64,000 nt of DNA, from contig CM037864.1 in NCBI GenBank assembly GCA_021292105.1, forward strand, positions 4,746,413-4,810,412. Direction: 5' to 3'. A model generated the notes under the pieces. It worked only from the letters and a program-made list of their open reading frames with translations. It was not told the origin of the DNA and did no database searches. Every line of letters begins with the position of its first letter. The stretch's first letter is position 1. This document shows, piece by piece, positions 1-25,400 of this stretch. The position numbers and the translations under genes are program-made. The DNA comes from Anadara kagoshimensis. Taxonomy: Eukaryota; Mollusca; Bivalvia; Arcoida; Arcidae.

Positions 1-3000
1 AAGAACAAAAGTCAGATAAAACTTTTCCCATCCTTAGAAGGGGTCTGTGGACATATAGGCAATGACAAATCAGAAACTTTATACCTATAAAATGTTTAGA
101 GATGATGAATGACACTTTACAACATGTATAATTGGGCTCTTTTTAAGATTGGACATTTCGGAAATTAAAACCAGGATATATTTAATCAAAATAATAATTT
201 TGTGTCTGAATCAATTTCCACCAAAACATGGACATGAAATTAATTTATCTCCAGACATGTTGTAGAATGTAGACAATAAGAAGAAAATTGAAATTGAAAA
301 TTTAGCTGATGTGTATTCGACATTCCTGGGGAGTATCGAAAAAAGAGTCTTACCTTTAACCTTGTTGTGAAAATCAGGATGTTAATACTTCATGACGATG
401 GAAATAAGAAACATGTCTAGAATGTATGAAATAACATTATGTGAAAGTGTAAGCTTATTGTGCTAAGAATTTTTACACGATTGACCAAGCCACTTGCGTA
501 TTTTGCACATTTAGAAATTTAGCCACTTAGGCGGAACGTATTTATGTGCTGTATTGAGGTTTCTGTATTTTACCAGGGTGACAAAATTTCTTGTCGTATT
601 TTGTAAGTTTTGACAAGTTCTTTAGATTTACGTCATGTCTACGTGGCATGTACTTAGACCAATGAACGATTAATTTATTAATCGCAAAGAAATGAAACAA
701 TGAAACAAAACATCCTTACAATTCTTTTGGATTTTAAACATAAGGAAAAGATTCCCTTTTCAATATATATTTCTAACTACTTGTAGTATGATTATTAGCT
801 TTTAATCAAATTGTCACCGACATACTTTTTGCAAAGACATAAGTTTGACACTTTAATCGTACTATCTTTCTACGCACAGTGTAGTTTTTATAATGGCATG
901 CATATTATATTTCATTCGGAAACATTTGTTTTTTCACAGTACTATGGTCATTTCTTTTGCGTATACCAAATGAGTATATTATCATAGAAAATTTATCTTT
1001 CATTCTAAAACTCGCTTGACATAGTTTGAATATAATCGACTTCATTCACATGTCGTAGAGATATCACATTAGAAATAACTATCTCGTATAAGAAACGACC
1101 CTGTGCTGTATTGAACAATGTTTCCCATCGTTTTTATTGACTGGTTGCCATGGTTTCAGATGTAATAGTGTTTTGTTTGTAAGTAGTTTGAACAATAACC
1201 GAAATACTCTATTAAATATCTTGGTTAAAGTTGTAAATTCTAGAGTACAGTTGTATTGTGTATTGTCAAAATTCATATAATTGTAATGTATATATCTAAA
1301 AATGGTCAATTACTTTTTGCGCTATGTACTTTAAACGGTTGTGAGTATCAAATTTTAACATTTTATTTTTCAATTAGATGTTGTTAATTGGCCATCTGTG
1401 ATAAAATTATTGATATGTGTATCTTGAACGTAGGGAACATCGCTTTTTATATATTTGTGCCCATTGTAGGCCAGTCTCTTTTCTGTAATTTTGATTGACA
1501 CGCATCAACATTTACAACATGCACAAACATTTATTATAATGTACAAAATTTCTGATATTTAGGTGTAAATAGTTGATATCTTGCATTTGAGAGTAACTCA
1601 TTGGTTGTTTCTGAAACCTGATATGGTATTGTTTCTGGAAATATGTATTATTACATGCACTGTGGAAACTAGAGTGGCGAAAATGATAATGTATTTACAC
1701 TGCGTTGGAAAAAGTATGCATTTTGTTATCTCGTGTGTATAAAACGAGTGGGAAAAGAAAAGGAAAAAAGATATTGTTAGTGGGAAAATAAAGAAAATAA
1801 CTTATTGCTAGAGTATGGAATGTTACCAGTGAAGGCTCTAAATTTACAGTCCTCATGTGATATCCATAGATTGAGGGGGTCGAAAATATAATTGATACTA
1901 GTTAGACAAAGAGGAATCACTTGAAAGATTTGTGGTTGATCTACTAAACGCTTGTTACCAACCACACTGAAGCTACATTTGTAAATAACATTCACTTGTG
2001 TAATAATATGAATATTTTCGTTGCATTTAGAGCACTTTTAGCAAGAGAATAATCACAATAAAATAGGAGAATGTACAATCAGGTCGACAGCTTAACACAT
2101 TGTTTTCAAATGTATTCTTTGGGTCGATTAGTATTATTTCACGAGAGCAAATTTAAACTTATACAAAATTGTCAGTATAATTAAATCGTGTGTGCCAATT
2201 TTGAGACTATCCATGCAAAAATGAAAACAAGTTGCCATAACTTGCAAAATTTCCAAAGAAGATATTTATACAAAATGAAGTATAAAAATTCACGAAGAAA
2301 TTCCAAACAAACCCATGTTTGTTTATGAAAATATTCACTTTGAATTTATCATTTGAAATTAAATGAGACCCCGTGATTTAAGGCTGAAAGGTAACCATAT
2401 ACATAAGGCGCTGTTAACGTAAATGATTTAAACGGATCATCTTGCACATTTGTCGCAGTTCGCATAAATGAGCAGAACAGGTTATCCTCATCATAAGTCG
2501 CTGCTCGCGTTAACAATAAAAACAATAATTCTCTATATAAAACGCAGGCCAAAAAAACGAATAAAAATCTTTTTCAGCGAATGAAATTCAACCTGATTTG
2601 TAATGTGAAGAATTGTTTGATGAAGTGAGGAAGATCAGATGTATAGCATTAAGTTGTATAATATGTATTATTGCAAAGTTGTCTGTTTTTAATATTGCTG
2701 TTATCACTTGTCATGCTGATTGTTTGTTTGTTTTTGTTATAGGTTTTTGTTTTTAGATCTTGTATAGCTACTTACATTTGTTGCGTTGCTATTTATGAAA
2801 CAAAATAAAACTAAAATGGCCATTCATCTTTTTTGATAATTAAATATCAAATTAAAGAACTTAAGATCCATTCATATTTGTTTTAAAACGATAGTTTGGA
2901 AGCGAGGGACATTTTTTGGGATGGATAACTCGAAGCTATCTTCGCAGTTTTGAGACTATTTAACGCTTTCATATAAAGAGGATTTGGTATTTATAGTTGT

Positions 3001-4000
3001 TAAGATATCTTCGAATTACCAAGCCTTATAAATACCTTACCAAAAACCGTAGTTCCACAGTGCATTATGCAATGTTATTATATAACATTGAAACAAAACT
3101 TTTTACCAAGGTTATGAAAATGATATTTGTATATGCTACCCTACAAAAAAGAAAAGGATTAGTATAAATGCTCTTGGGTATTTGCGATAAACAAGCATTT
3201 AAACAAGCAATATAAGCAAGTCCCAAATTGTACATTTATCAATAACGGTCGAAAATGGACGATATTAATGCTTTGTGTGCTCAAAATTAATACGTATATA
3301 GAAATAGGTTTGGTGAAATAGAACCCATTGGCTATGATAAAGATTAAAGAATTATTCATTTGAAAGATGTTGCTTTGCAAATATATAATGAACATATTTG
3401 GATGATTTAATATTAGAAAAGTGAGTGGTCATTTGTTGGAAAAAATTAAATTTTTATTATATTTTTTGCCACGGTTATGTGTAAATCTAAATGAAAGCTT
3501 ACCATTCCAGTACCCATTTAAAGCTTTCAAACACAATACAATAGCAATACACTTGTTTAAGAGCTTAAAAGTTTATCTCATGGACTACATCTTTCATCCT
3601 CAGAAAAGGATGAACAGTGAAGCTGAATATTATGACAAACAAGCAATAATATACCACAACAAACGAGAGGAACATGTAAACAAGACACATGATAAACAAA
3701 CATTGAAACAATACATAAATAGAATCTACCCCTGGTTTGTAGTCGAGACAAAGTATTGTCACACATGTGACAAGGGAATCAAGATATTTCACCGGTGCTA
3801 GACTTTCCTGACTCGTCTTAAGAATAACATTCTTTATTTCCAAGATCAAAACTTACCGACATTTACTCACATGTTGAAATATAAGCATTATTTTATCAAC
3901 AGGTAAACCAAAAGTCCAGCAGCACCAATTTGATGTTGAACGTTGTTTATGGTAAATCATCCATTCGGTTTATGCGGGGCTTGTCTGATACCCCTTTACT
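1..4000. other. AT-rich sequence without recognisable gene
   Basis: This is AT-rich single-copy-looking DNA downstream of JMJD7. Only short random open frames are present, none with convincing splice signals or known motifs. No tandem array is visible. Confidence 0.5.
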
Positions 4001-4011
4001 GTAACACTGTC

Positions 4012-4150
4012 GAGTAAAGGTAGCTAAACAGGAGGTGCTTACCCTTCCTGAGCACCCAGCCCTGGTGGAAATTCACGTGTCAGTTTCAAAGTTTTTACTT
4101 TGCTTCTAGATTGTGATTTCGACATGGATTAGTATGTTCGTCTTTAATTG
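4012..4150 (+). repeat. family A dispersed repeat, partial (3' half)
   Basis: It carries the family core GCTAAACAGGAGGTGCTTAC, then GAGCACCCAGCCC, and the terminal block TTTTTACTTTGCTTCT through ACATGGATTAGTATG. It is compared with the complete copy at 61703-62079. Confidence 0.75.
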
Positions 4151-4157
4151 CACTAAA

Positions 4158-4348
4158 TACAGTAAAACCTCCATTTATCGCCACCATTTGTTCAGTCAAA
4201 TTTTGGCGTTATAAAGGGGTTTGGCAATAAATCGAGGGAGGCCCATAAAGAAAAACATAAACAAAATGGATTTTGGGACTTCAAAATAGTGTGTCTATTA
4301 AGAGGTAGCAAAGTTATCGAGGGGCATTATAACGAGGTTTTACTGTAT
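4158..4348. mobile_element. MITE with TA-flanked inverted ends (family C-like)
   Basis: The left end is TACAGTAAAACCTCCATTTA, and the right end ATAACGAGGTTTTACTGTA is its imperfect reverse complement. It is about 190 bp with no coding capacity. The TA ends and sequence style suggest a Tc1/mariner-pogo type non-autonomous element (inference). Confidence 0.7.
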
Positions 4349-4686
4349 AAAAACAACGAGATTACTTAGACTATAAATATGTACATTTTGATATTTCAAT
4401 GAATAATTCATGAAGTTAGCAAGATTAACGACAAATAAATCTGATCCTTTACATTTTATTGTTTGTAAACTAACTGTGCAAACACAGATTGTCTGACATT
4501 ACATCATCCATGTTATATCCGTTGGCACATTCCTGATGACTCAATATTGCAACATTAATTTCAGTTGTAACTTGTTATACCTTTATAGAATTTCCATTTG
4601 AAAAGTGCCATTTCAGTATTTGAGATAAAATTGATTTTAACTACTACTCTTTAAACAGAATAGAGTTCTGAACATGATTCATTTCC

Positions 4687-4899
4687 AGTGCAGACCTGTC
4701 GAAAAATTAAACACTTAGCTAGCAAAAAGGAGTCCAAGCTCAGATTTCGAGTGGCAGAGTGGCGTAAAAGCTTCCAAAAGATAGATAATGGCTGCCGAAA
4801 GTTGTTGAGATAACTAATGAGGGACGACCGAGATTAGCTGTCGAGTCGGTACTAATTCGTCAGCTACTTGTTGTTAAACTTTCCATGGAATCTGTACTG
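4687..4899. mobile_element. family B MITE, complete
   Basis: The left end GTGCAGACCTGTCGAAAAAT and right end AACTTTCCATGGAATCTGTAC are degenerate inverted repeats. It matches the better preserved copy at 24977-25194. Confidence 0.65.
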
Positions 4900-4968
4900 A
4901 CATGTCTACCCAGTCCCTTCTTTACAGAGGTTTCAGGAGGGAGTAAAGGGGCATCTTCCTGTAAAGGG

Positions 4969-5159
4969 TATACAGTCAAACCTGTCTATGAAGGCAACCC
5001 AAGAGAACCAGTAAAAGTGGAATTATTAGACAGGTGGTCTTTATATATATACAGGTTCAAATAATATGAATAAAGCACAATCGGGGTACAATTTTAGTGG
5101 ACTTTATAAGGAGGTGGCCCTTATAAAGAGGTGGCCTTTAAGACAAGTTGGACTGTATA
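4969..5159. mobile_element. family C MITE
   Basis: The ends TACAGTCAAACCTGTCTATG and AAGACAAGTTGGACTGTATA are imperfect inverted repeats flanked by TA. The same element, with inner AGGTTCAAA..ATATGAAT blocks, recurs at 51620-51807. Confidence 0.75.
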
Positions 5160-5349
5160 TTGCAATTTAAAGCGTACAGAAGCAACCGTTCTACCACAAA
5201 GTCAAGTAAATCACAGTCTCCAAATGGTAAAATAATTTATTGGTATCTGTACTCCCTCGCCATTGTAACGTCTACTAACATTTTCCAGCGAAAATTCTGT
5301 TTAATGATCTGTTTGTTGGAAGGTATAATCTCAAAATCTGCCAGTGGTG

Positions 5350-17902
<12,553 letters not shown>

Positions 17903-19300
17903 GTTTGTTTATAACCATCACAACTGTATGACGAAATGATCAGATACATTTAGAGCAGCGTAACTCATGTCATACACATCCACAGCCATGTTCAAAGGGA
18001 AGTAACTCGAATAAATTCAGTGCAAAATAGTTTGCTTGCATTTCCCTGTAGTAATTTTGTGAAACACCTTTTCATCTCATGATTCAAGTGGTTTATATTA
18101 TTCAAATTAACTGCTAAAATTACAAAGTGCTAGGTTATACTGTATTTTACCCCATGATTTGAATCTAATGTCAATAAAATGATGCGTATTCCTTTTCATA
18201 GTTCTGTTTCAATGCATGTATTTTATTTAGATGTGTTCTTTTTTCTTTAGTTGCTTCATTGTGTATTTTGCTTTTTTGTCTGTTTCCTTTTTACTGTGCA
18301 TGTCTCTATAGTTTAATCATGTACATGTCTATTTTTACTTAATCGATAGTTAGCAGTTTATACATGTAATTAAATTTTATATTTGTGTTTTTACTCTCTA
18401 TGTTTACTGTGATATTATGTTTTTACTTTTGTTTGAGCTATATTTAATGTTTTGTCGAATTACAAGCTCTACAGAGCTTATGTTATTTGTAATTACATTC
18501 GATTATAAATAAACTTCTTATATCTTGTATTTTGATAAAGTTTTACAACGCGAGTTAACTTGATTATATAATTTGTATACGTGTATATTGTAGGTGGATG
18601 TTATTACCAAATATTTTTTATACCCGTATAACCGTACACGCATGTAACTTCAAACATCGGTTGAATAGGATTAAATAGTCCAATTTTTAATTAAAACAAA
18701 ATTTTATTGAAAATGTTCCAAAAAGTTGCTGTCTAAATAGTTGATGATCGATCTTTGATCGTGATGACTGCAAAAAACGATCCGACCGTATGACGAAAAC
18801 AAAATGGCGGATCTAAAACCGTATTTTTCTTTTTTTATCAAAATAGTCTAATTTTTGACACAAATTTGACAAGTTTCTATTAGATATACTTTAATTATCA
18901 CTAAATTGATGTATTTATATCCAATCATAAAGTTATAAAGCCCATGCACATGTAAACTATAAAATACGTGGTAATAACACATTTGTTATTGACACGTACG
19001 GGGCAATAACCACTTCGTATATTGTAACCAGAATTAACACTCTTTTTGTCGGACTGGCTCGCGGGAGAGAATGATGTGCAAAACAATAATTGATAAATGT
19101 GTGCGTTAGATTTTTCCAAATAGCGGTATTAAAAAAACATTTCTGATTAAACAATCTATAAATCAATCCATCAAATTTTACCAAGGTGCGTTGTTTTACT
19201 TTCTTCGGATGACATGTACATGAGATAGATGCGAAATGTTACGATTGTTTTTATTTATAATGATTCAATCAGTTTTAGAATCCGACTGTAAATTAACCAG
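17903..19300. other. JMJD7 5' flank and AT-rich intergenic DNA
   Basis: The presumed JMJD7 promoter is the first few hundred bases above 17902; I see no clear TATA box. Around 18450-18520, ATTACAAGCTCTACAGAGCT forms a short hairpin before ATAAATAAACTTC, a possible 3' tail of an old retroelement. No other gene was found. Confidence 0.4.
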
Positions 19301-19450
19301 CATCAAAATAAATGTGCATTCTATGTAAATCGAGCTTGTAACACGTGTGTTGGTAAGTGATATGTGATGGAATTACAGTGTACAAATGTTATATGCAAAA
19401 TGTATTTAGCTATAAATCAAAATAAAACAATTTTCATTAATGAGTTTTAT

Positions 19451-19495
19451 TCTCTCTCTCTCTCTCTCTCTCTTTTAGAGGGAGAGAGAGAGAGT
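19451..19495. repeat. (CT)n-(GA)n hairpin microsatellite
   Basis: A CT run is followed by TTTTAGAGG and a GA run, so the stretch is self-complementary. Confidence 0.85.
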
Positions 19496-20173
19496 CTTGT
19501 GTGGCACCAAAATGTTTGTTTTTCACGTCCTGTTTGTTTGTGTCTTTCATTCGTTCGTTAGTTCTCTTACATTGGGCATTGTACCATGCTTTTTTATGTA
19601 TATGTATATATCAACGTAGTTTGTATACATGTTGTTATAGTTTGTACTTTTCAAGTGAAGTCAGTTAGTTCCACCGAGACTGATTAACTACCCGTCACTC
19701 GGTTCTTATCAAGGTTTGTTTTCTGTTTTGTTTTAAGCTTGTTTACGTGTTTGTGATTCTGACATCTCACGCAATATTACTTTTGTATACTGCTATTGTT
19801 TTACAAGTACTACATGAATTGAACTAACAAAACAAATAAATGTGTAATTAATATCAACCAGCACATATATCACTACATATTTTACACGTGTTTCATTTTA
19901 CTACTATCCTAAAAAGTAATTTGGATCGCAATACAAAATACATTAAAACCGACTTTATACTACGGAGTCATGTCAAGGTCTGATATTGGACATTGCAACA
20001 GTCATTAAAATTGCAAAATGTAATTTATATTCTAGGGAAGCGGCTGAAAAGTAAAACCAACTGTTCTTATTGATGTCACTGTTAAGCGTGCAACTTACAT
20101 TGATTTCCATAGTAATGGAAAAAAACGAAACTATTTATAAAATAATAGATTATGCTGATTGAAGTTGAATGTG

Positions 20174-20175
<2 letters not shown>

Positions 20176-20208
<33 letters not shown>

Positions 20209-20217
20209 GTGTGTGTA

Positions 20218-20268
<51 letters not shown>
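20176..20268. repeat. (TC)n-spacer-(GA)n hairpin microsatellite
   Basis: About 30 bp of TC, a 15-bp spacer ATGTGTGTGTATGTA, then about 48 bp of GA. It can fold back. Confidence 0.9.
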
Positions 20269-20272
<4 letters not shown>

Positions 20273-20404
20273 TAATAAACATTAACTGATTTATAGTTAC
20301 ATAAATTTATCTATTATATTAAATTACATTTTAATTCCATCACAGTCAAATATCACTTACCAACATACGTGTTACAAGCTCAATTTACATGAAATACTCT
20401 TTTA

Positions 20405-20446
20405 GTGTGTGTGTGTTGTGTGTGTGTGTGTGTGTGTGTGTGTGTC
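20405..20446. repeat. (TG)n microsatellite
   Basis: An alternating TG tract with one interruption. Confidence 0.9.
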
Positions 20447-21516
20447 ATTTAAAGGCACAGATGCAAACTTAAATAGGGAAAACGAGCTTACGCGCGAAAA
20501 TAAAGATAATCAAACGAGATACACATGTACGTAAAAGATATGTTTAATGTTATTTACCCAGGACTATATGTATTAAGTTAATTTAGTCAGACTGTTTTGT
20601 CTGTGCACAGTTCGTTGTACGAGGATGTTAAGAAAAGCTTTTATAAAAGACAATAGGTGTATTTCACAGAATCGTAACAAAAACTTGAAGTGTACAGATC
20701 TAAGACCATAGAGGATACCAATAGTACATTAGATTTTGCCTTCAAGCACTAGTTTCGAATAACAGTCTTATTTTTTTTAGTCAAAGGGGAATAACTCCTA
20801 AGATAGTCAAGAGAAATTACCAAATTTAAACTCGTGCTAGATGTTTATCTTCTTATGTATACAATATTTAAAAAAAAATAATCCAGTACCACAGTCTCTG
20901 GTGCTCGGAAAACATGTCTTTTGACAGACGGACAGACGGTTGGACACACAATTTTTGGTACATTTAAATAGGGTTTAATTTTTATTGTTATTGAAACCGG
21001 TACCGTTGTACCTTTGTTAACACTTTTCAGTTAAATGTATTTCATGGTCATACATCACTTTTTTTTTATAATTTTCATAAATCGCACTTCACCATTGTAT
21101 AAATAATCATCAATTTTGATGGAGCGATATAGCATGAAGACCAGCTGTAATATTTCAGAGTCCGAAATATTAATATTGGCTACTTAATGGTCATTGTCCG
21201 GACTTAAGATGAAAATTAATTAACAAATTGTTTACGAAGCAGAAATTATTGACTCATTTTGAGGATACTTCTGTAAATTTTTCCCGGCGTGTTTGGCGTT
21301 ATAACACGAACTGTTCACATAAATCTTAGAAGTTTATTACCATTTAGTGGTCAGTTGAATGGCCAGTCAATTAAATCAACATAATATTCATTATTGACCA
21401 CAACATTATTACTGCCATAATCGAGGGCCAGTGTACTTTTTGGCGTACTAAGCAGGCCAACCATATGCCTGTATAGTCGTTACTCAAGATATTATTTTTT
21501 TATATTTGACCACAAA
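20447..21516. other. intergenic DNA, no gene seen
   Basis: AT-rich DNA. Around 20880-20960, TGACAGACGGACAGACGG is typical of old interspersed repeats in molluscs (recalled, not checked). No exon was identified. Confidence 0.4.
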
Positions 21517-21770
21517 ATACAGTACAGAACTGTCGAAAGTTTAACAGTGAGCACACAAGAATGGAGCCAAAGTTCAGTTGTTTAGTGACTATGGTATGGA
21601 TAGCTAGCGGTTCAAAAGCTGCCGAGAGATAGATAGCAGCTGCCAAGATATACAGTACAGGCTTGTTGAAAGTTTAACACTGAGGTAACGAAAAAGAGAC
21701 AAAACTGGGCTGTCAAGTAGCCAAGATTAATAGAATAATCTGTCACCTGTTTGTGACCGATACCGTATGA
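21517..21770. mobile_element. family B MITE, two head-to-tail left ends
   Basis: TACAGAACTGTCGAAAGTTT (21526) and TACAGGCTTGTTGAAAGTTT (21655) are both left ends in the same orientation. This suggests a nested or rearranged insertion without a right end. Confidence 0.6.
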
Positions 21771-22621
21771 TCTCAGTCGAGGGTGATGTAGTGTAACATA
21801 TCCCAATCGATGCTTTGTCGAGGCAATGCACTCATAAGATAAAAATAAAAAATAATAAAAACTAAAAATAAATGAAGAAATAAAAAAAAAGAAAGAAAAC
21901 ATAAAATGCTTCATGGCGTGATAACAGTACATGGTTTCTCTGTGTTGATATTCTCTGTAACCTTTGAACTTGACAAGGTGACATCTAGCGTCACCAATCT
22001 ACGTCATAGAAAATTACCTACTTATTCCATGACGTTTTATTCTTATGATGTGGTATTAATATCAATCGGATGCGGTATGTTATCAGCATCTAATTTCGTT
22101 TCATGTGTATTTTGCGGACTTACAATGCGTTATCTAGTCATCACCGGATAAACTGTACGTGACAAAATTCAGATACAGATTTGAAATTTAAAATTTAATC
22201 GAAACGCAATCTATCACAAATATAAATTCCTGCGTCGAAAGGTTTGAATATTTTTTTCTAGTTTCTTTCAGCAAAAGCTTTATGTAATATGTAATAAGAT
22301 GTACTATTAAAATACCGACAATGACTATGATACTTATTTTTATCTTTTATTATTTGTATACTATTGAAATTTACGGAGGCCATTTACTGCCATATATTTT
22401 TTTCTCGAAACTATCCCAAATTTCGTATAACAAATATGCGGCCCAGTGTAACCAAAAATATGAAGTAACAAACAGACGACCCATTGCAAGCAGGAACACC
22501 GAACATAAAACACAGGACCAAATGCAACTCAAAATACACAATAACAAATAACCAAAGTAAAATTTAACAAGTAACAAAATAGCGAAATTATATTAAAGAC
22601 CTCTTCCGTGTTTTAGTCAAA
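21771..22621. other. intergenic DNA, no gene seen
   Basis: Short open frames only, on both strands, without splice signals or recognisable protein motifs. Confidence 0.4.
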
Positions 22622-22845
22622 CTTACTGTATCTGTATCGTGATGTCACCAGCTATAGTGAAGTTACAGAAATTCAACATGGTTACCTTTTGTAACGCACA
22701 TACTAGTATTGCAAAAACAGCAAGGCTCCTTTCCCATGGAACTGTGCATTCAAAAGGAACCAAGTATTGGTAGGAAGTGGAAATTACCTCAGAACATTTC
22801 CAAATGCACATCATTAGGGTTAGAACTCAAACCCCGGGACACTGA
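22622..22845 (+). repeat. SINE-like repeat, copy 1
   Basis: ATCGTGATGTCACCAGCTAT followed by AGTGAAGTTACAGA parallels ATCGAGACGTCGCCAGCTAC..AAAGGTGCAGA at 23874. GGTTAGAACTCAAACCCC near the end resembles a pol III B box. Confidence 0.4.
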
Positions 22846-23682
22846 ATTAAAAAAACCCAGTGACATTAACATTAGATTATAATAAAACACGATGTAGACA
22901 AGCATTGCAATTACGTTGATTGCTTTAACGTCGATCAACATGTTTTATTTTTTACAACAAATTACAACTCTAACAATTTTATTATCTCTTAAGATATATA
23001 TATATAATATTGTGCTTTTTTATTTATACACACATAAAATATATTTCAATAGGTGCAAACAAATTCAATCATATAAATTAATTTCATTTTATTTCACGCT
23101 TTGCCTAAAACTCCATGGAAACATATCAGATATTACGGGGAAATACATGTACTAACCGTATCTTGATTTTATCATCACATTCCTCAGTGTGATATTGTTA
23201 TTGTTGTTAAATAATTCTAAACACTAGATGGCCTTACTGATCTAAGATCCGTCAAAGAATGCAATATATTAAAAGTACATGCCAAAAACATTTCTTTGTA
23301 AGAGAAAAATTGCAAATGAAATGGTGAAATGAAATATATTAAGGTAGGTTTATTCCCTTGGGAATAAGAGATTATCAATTTTCATCTTTTGAAGAAAACA
23401 ATTTCGTTTAAGTCCTCAAAACCTATCAAAATGATATATTTGTTTGTTTGTTATGAACCTAAAGGAAAATATGTATATACGTTAGAATTATGTAATGCTA
23501 CTAGTGAGTCATTTCATCTCTGGTTTCATTGAAGATGAACATCTAGTTAGTTTCTATGGAGCATCGGCTTTATCTTAGACACCCAAGGCTTGCAAAATAA
23601 CCAAAATTGTAACAAAAAAATATGTCTCGAAGTGTTTTTCAGTATTCATGTAAAATAACGCACAGACAAGGCTGAATTCTTC

Positions 23683-23699
23683 AAGAAGAAGAAGAAGAA

Positions 23700-23747
<48 letters not shown>

Positions 23748-23760
23748 GAAAAAGAAGAAA
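23683..23760. repeat. (GAA)n(GAT)n compound trinucleotide tract
   Basis: AAGAAGAAGAAG runs into about 14 GAT units, then GAAGAAAAAGAAG. It is purine-rich on the plus strand. Confidence 0.9.
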
Positions 23761-23857
23761 GATTAAAAGAAAAAGAATAAAGAAGGAGAGGTGAAATGAA
23801 TGAAAGAAAGTCTAATAAGAAAGAGGAGTTGAGTTGAGTTGAGTAATGGTGATGAGC

Positions 23858-24115
23858 TTCCCAGTCATATATATCGAGACGTCGCCAGCTACAGCAAAGG
23901 TGCAGACATTTTGCTTGTGTGTTGCGCTGATTGCATTATACTGTCGGTTTCTTTATCGTGCCACTACTTCCGTGACACAGGACCTCGTTTATTCTTATTC
24001 GAAAGAACCATATGACTTTCATTTCGTAATGCCGAGTGCTTGGCAAAAGAACAGTCACTTCCCACTTTCAAGTCTTGGGTCAGACCCGGTCGGGGTTCGA
24101 ACTAGAAGGAGGGGG
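23858..24115 (+). repeat. SINE-like repeat, copy 2 with tRNA-like box B
   Basis: It shares its head with the copy at 22622. TAATGCCGAGTGCTTGGC (A-box like) and GGGGTTCGAACTAG (B-box like) lie about 70 bp apart at 24026-24110. Confidence 0.45.
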
Positions 24116-24215
24116 ATAATGAAAAGAAAAACGTAGAAATAATGTACAATGTGGTGACATGCTCATGTTATATAGGCAAGCGAAACCATAAACCAAATAG
24201 TAGAATTACACTGAT

Positions 24216-24610
24216 GTGTCATGTGCTGATTTTTTTTTAATTTTTATAAAATAAGATACATGTATAAAAGATGTGTCATGTGCTAGGTTTTTTTTTAATT
24301 TTTATAAAATAAAGTATAAAAGATGTGTCATGTGGTATTTTTTTTTAAATTTATGAAATAAAGTACATTTATAAAGATGCGTCATGGGCTATTTCTTTTT
24401 TTAAATTTTCATGAAATAAAGTATAAAAAATGTGTCGTGTGCTAAATTTTGAATTTTTATGAAATAAAGTATAAAAACGTGTCATGTGCTTATTTCTTAT
24501 CTTTCATGAAAAAAAGTATAAAAAAGTGTAATGTGCTAATTTTTAAAGTTTTATTAAATAAAACATAAAAATGTATATGTGCTAAATTTTGAATATTTTG
24601 TTTAATAAAA
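24216..24610. repeat. degenerate ~55-bp tandem repeat
   Basis: About seven units of the form GATGTGTCATGTGCT, poly-T, AATTTTTATAAAATAAAGTA and TAAAA. Units vary from about 45 to 65 bp. Confidence 0.8.
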
Positions 24611-24976
24611 ATAAAGAAAAAATAACAGATTAATTTTTTTTTTCTTCTTCCCATCCTCATAGAAGAAGTACCACCGACTTTTCCTTAGTATATATTGCAA
24701 GCTGTTGTATTATGTGTTCTTAAACAGACGCCAAAAGTACTGATTTGACCAAGTTTACTTGTCAATATTTATGTTACCGTGGAAAATCAATTAATATATG
24801 ATCTATAGCAGAGAAATTCCTTCAAAATACAACCTACATCACTACACTCGTCTCCTCTTCCGTCAAAAAATAATAAATATTTCTAAACCATGCATGTTAA
24901 TAACATTGCCACCTACATTCAGTTTTTCAGCTGAAAGGAATTTTGGAAGGTGTATAATAATGATATATAGCATACA

Positions 24977-25194
24977 TACGGTACAGACCTGTCGAAAGTT
25001 TAACACAGAGGTAACAAAGAGGATTCGAAAGTCGGCTATGAGATATGGATAGCTAGTGATGAAAAAGCTGTCAGGAGCTAGATAGCACCTGTCGATAAGC
25101 TGACGAGATATAGCTAACCAGAGGCCAAGATAAGCTGCCAGTCCGGCACTTATTCGTTAGCTTACTGTTAAACTTTCGACAGGTCTGTACCGTA
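24977..25194. mobile_element. family B MITE, best preserved copy
   Basis: The left end TACGGTACAGACCTGTCGAA and right end TTCGACAGGTCTGTACCGTA are exact reverse complements over about 20 bp and extend further with mismatches (CTAACGAA-type block). It is about 218 bp and non-coding, and defines the family. Confidence 0.88.
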
Positions 25195-25333
25195 TAGAGT
25201 TTTCTGAAACTGTTACAAGTTAGAGTACAGTTTGTGTTGAACCCAATGTACCTATGTACCAGTGTACTCCCAGAAGGTGGGAAAACCCATTTATCTAACC
25301 TTTCCTTTTTCTATTATAACCCTTCTCTTCAGT

Positions 25334-25400
25334 GGGGGCCTCGATGACCGAGTGGTCAAAAGCGCCGGCTAACGGCTAACCTGTAGCTCCTTAGATTCGA
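25334..25400 (+). repeat. tRNA-like SINE head
   Basis: GATGACCGAGTGGTCAAAA matches a pol III A box of the Ser/Leu tRNA type, and TTAGATTCGAAGTC is a weaker B box. The acceptor stem does not pair, so this is not a functional tRNA. Confidence 0.45.

Larger units (their letters stand above)
19323..20395. mobile_element. 1.07-kb inverted-repeat element with (CT)n-bearing arms
   Basis: GAGCTTGTAACACGTGTGTTG then GTAAGTGATATGTGATGGAA (19332-19373) returns as its reverse complement at 20334-20385. Beyond these blocks each arm continues into a matching ATAAATCA segment and then a CT/GA microsatellite. No open frame lies inside. Confidence 0.6.

Noticed and set aside
3421-3801. 126-codon plus-strand frame overlapping minus-strand frames
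   Set aside because: No recognisable motif and low-complexity AT-rich codon use; several frames on both strands are open in the same stretch. Possible but unsupported.
25334-25400. Functional tRNA gene
   Set aside because: A box is good but the acceptor stem and anticodon arm do not form and the B box is poor.
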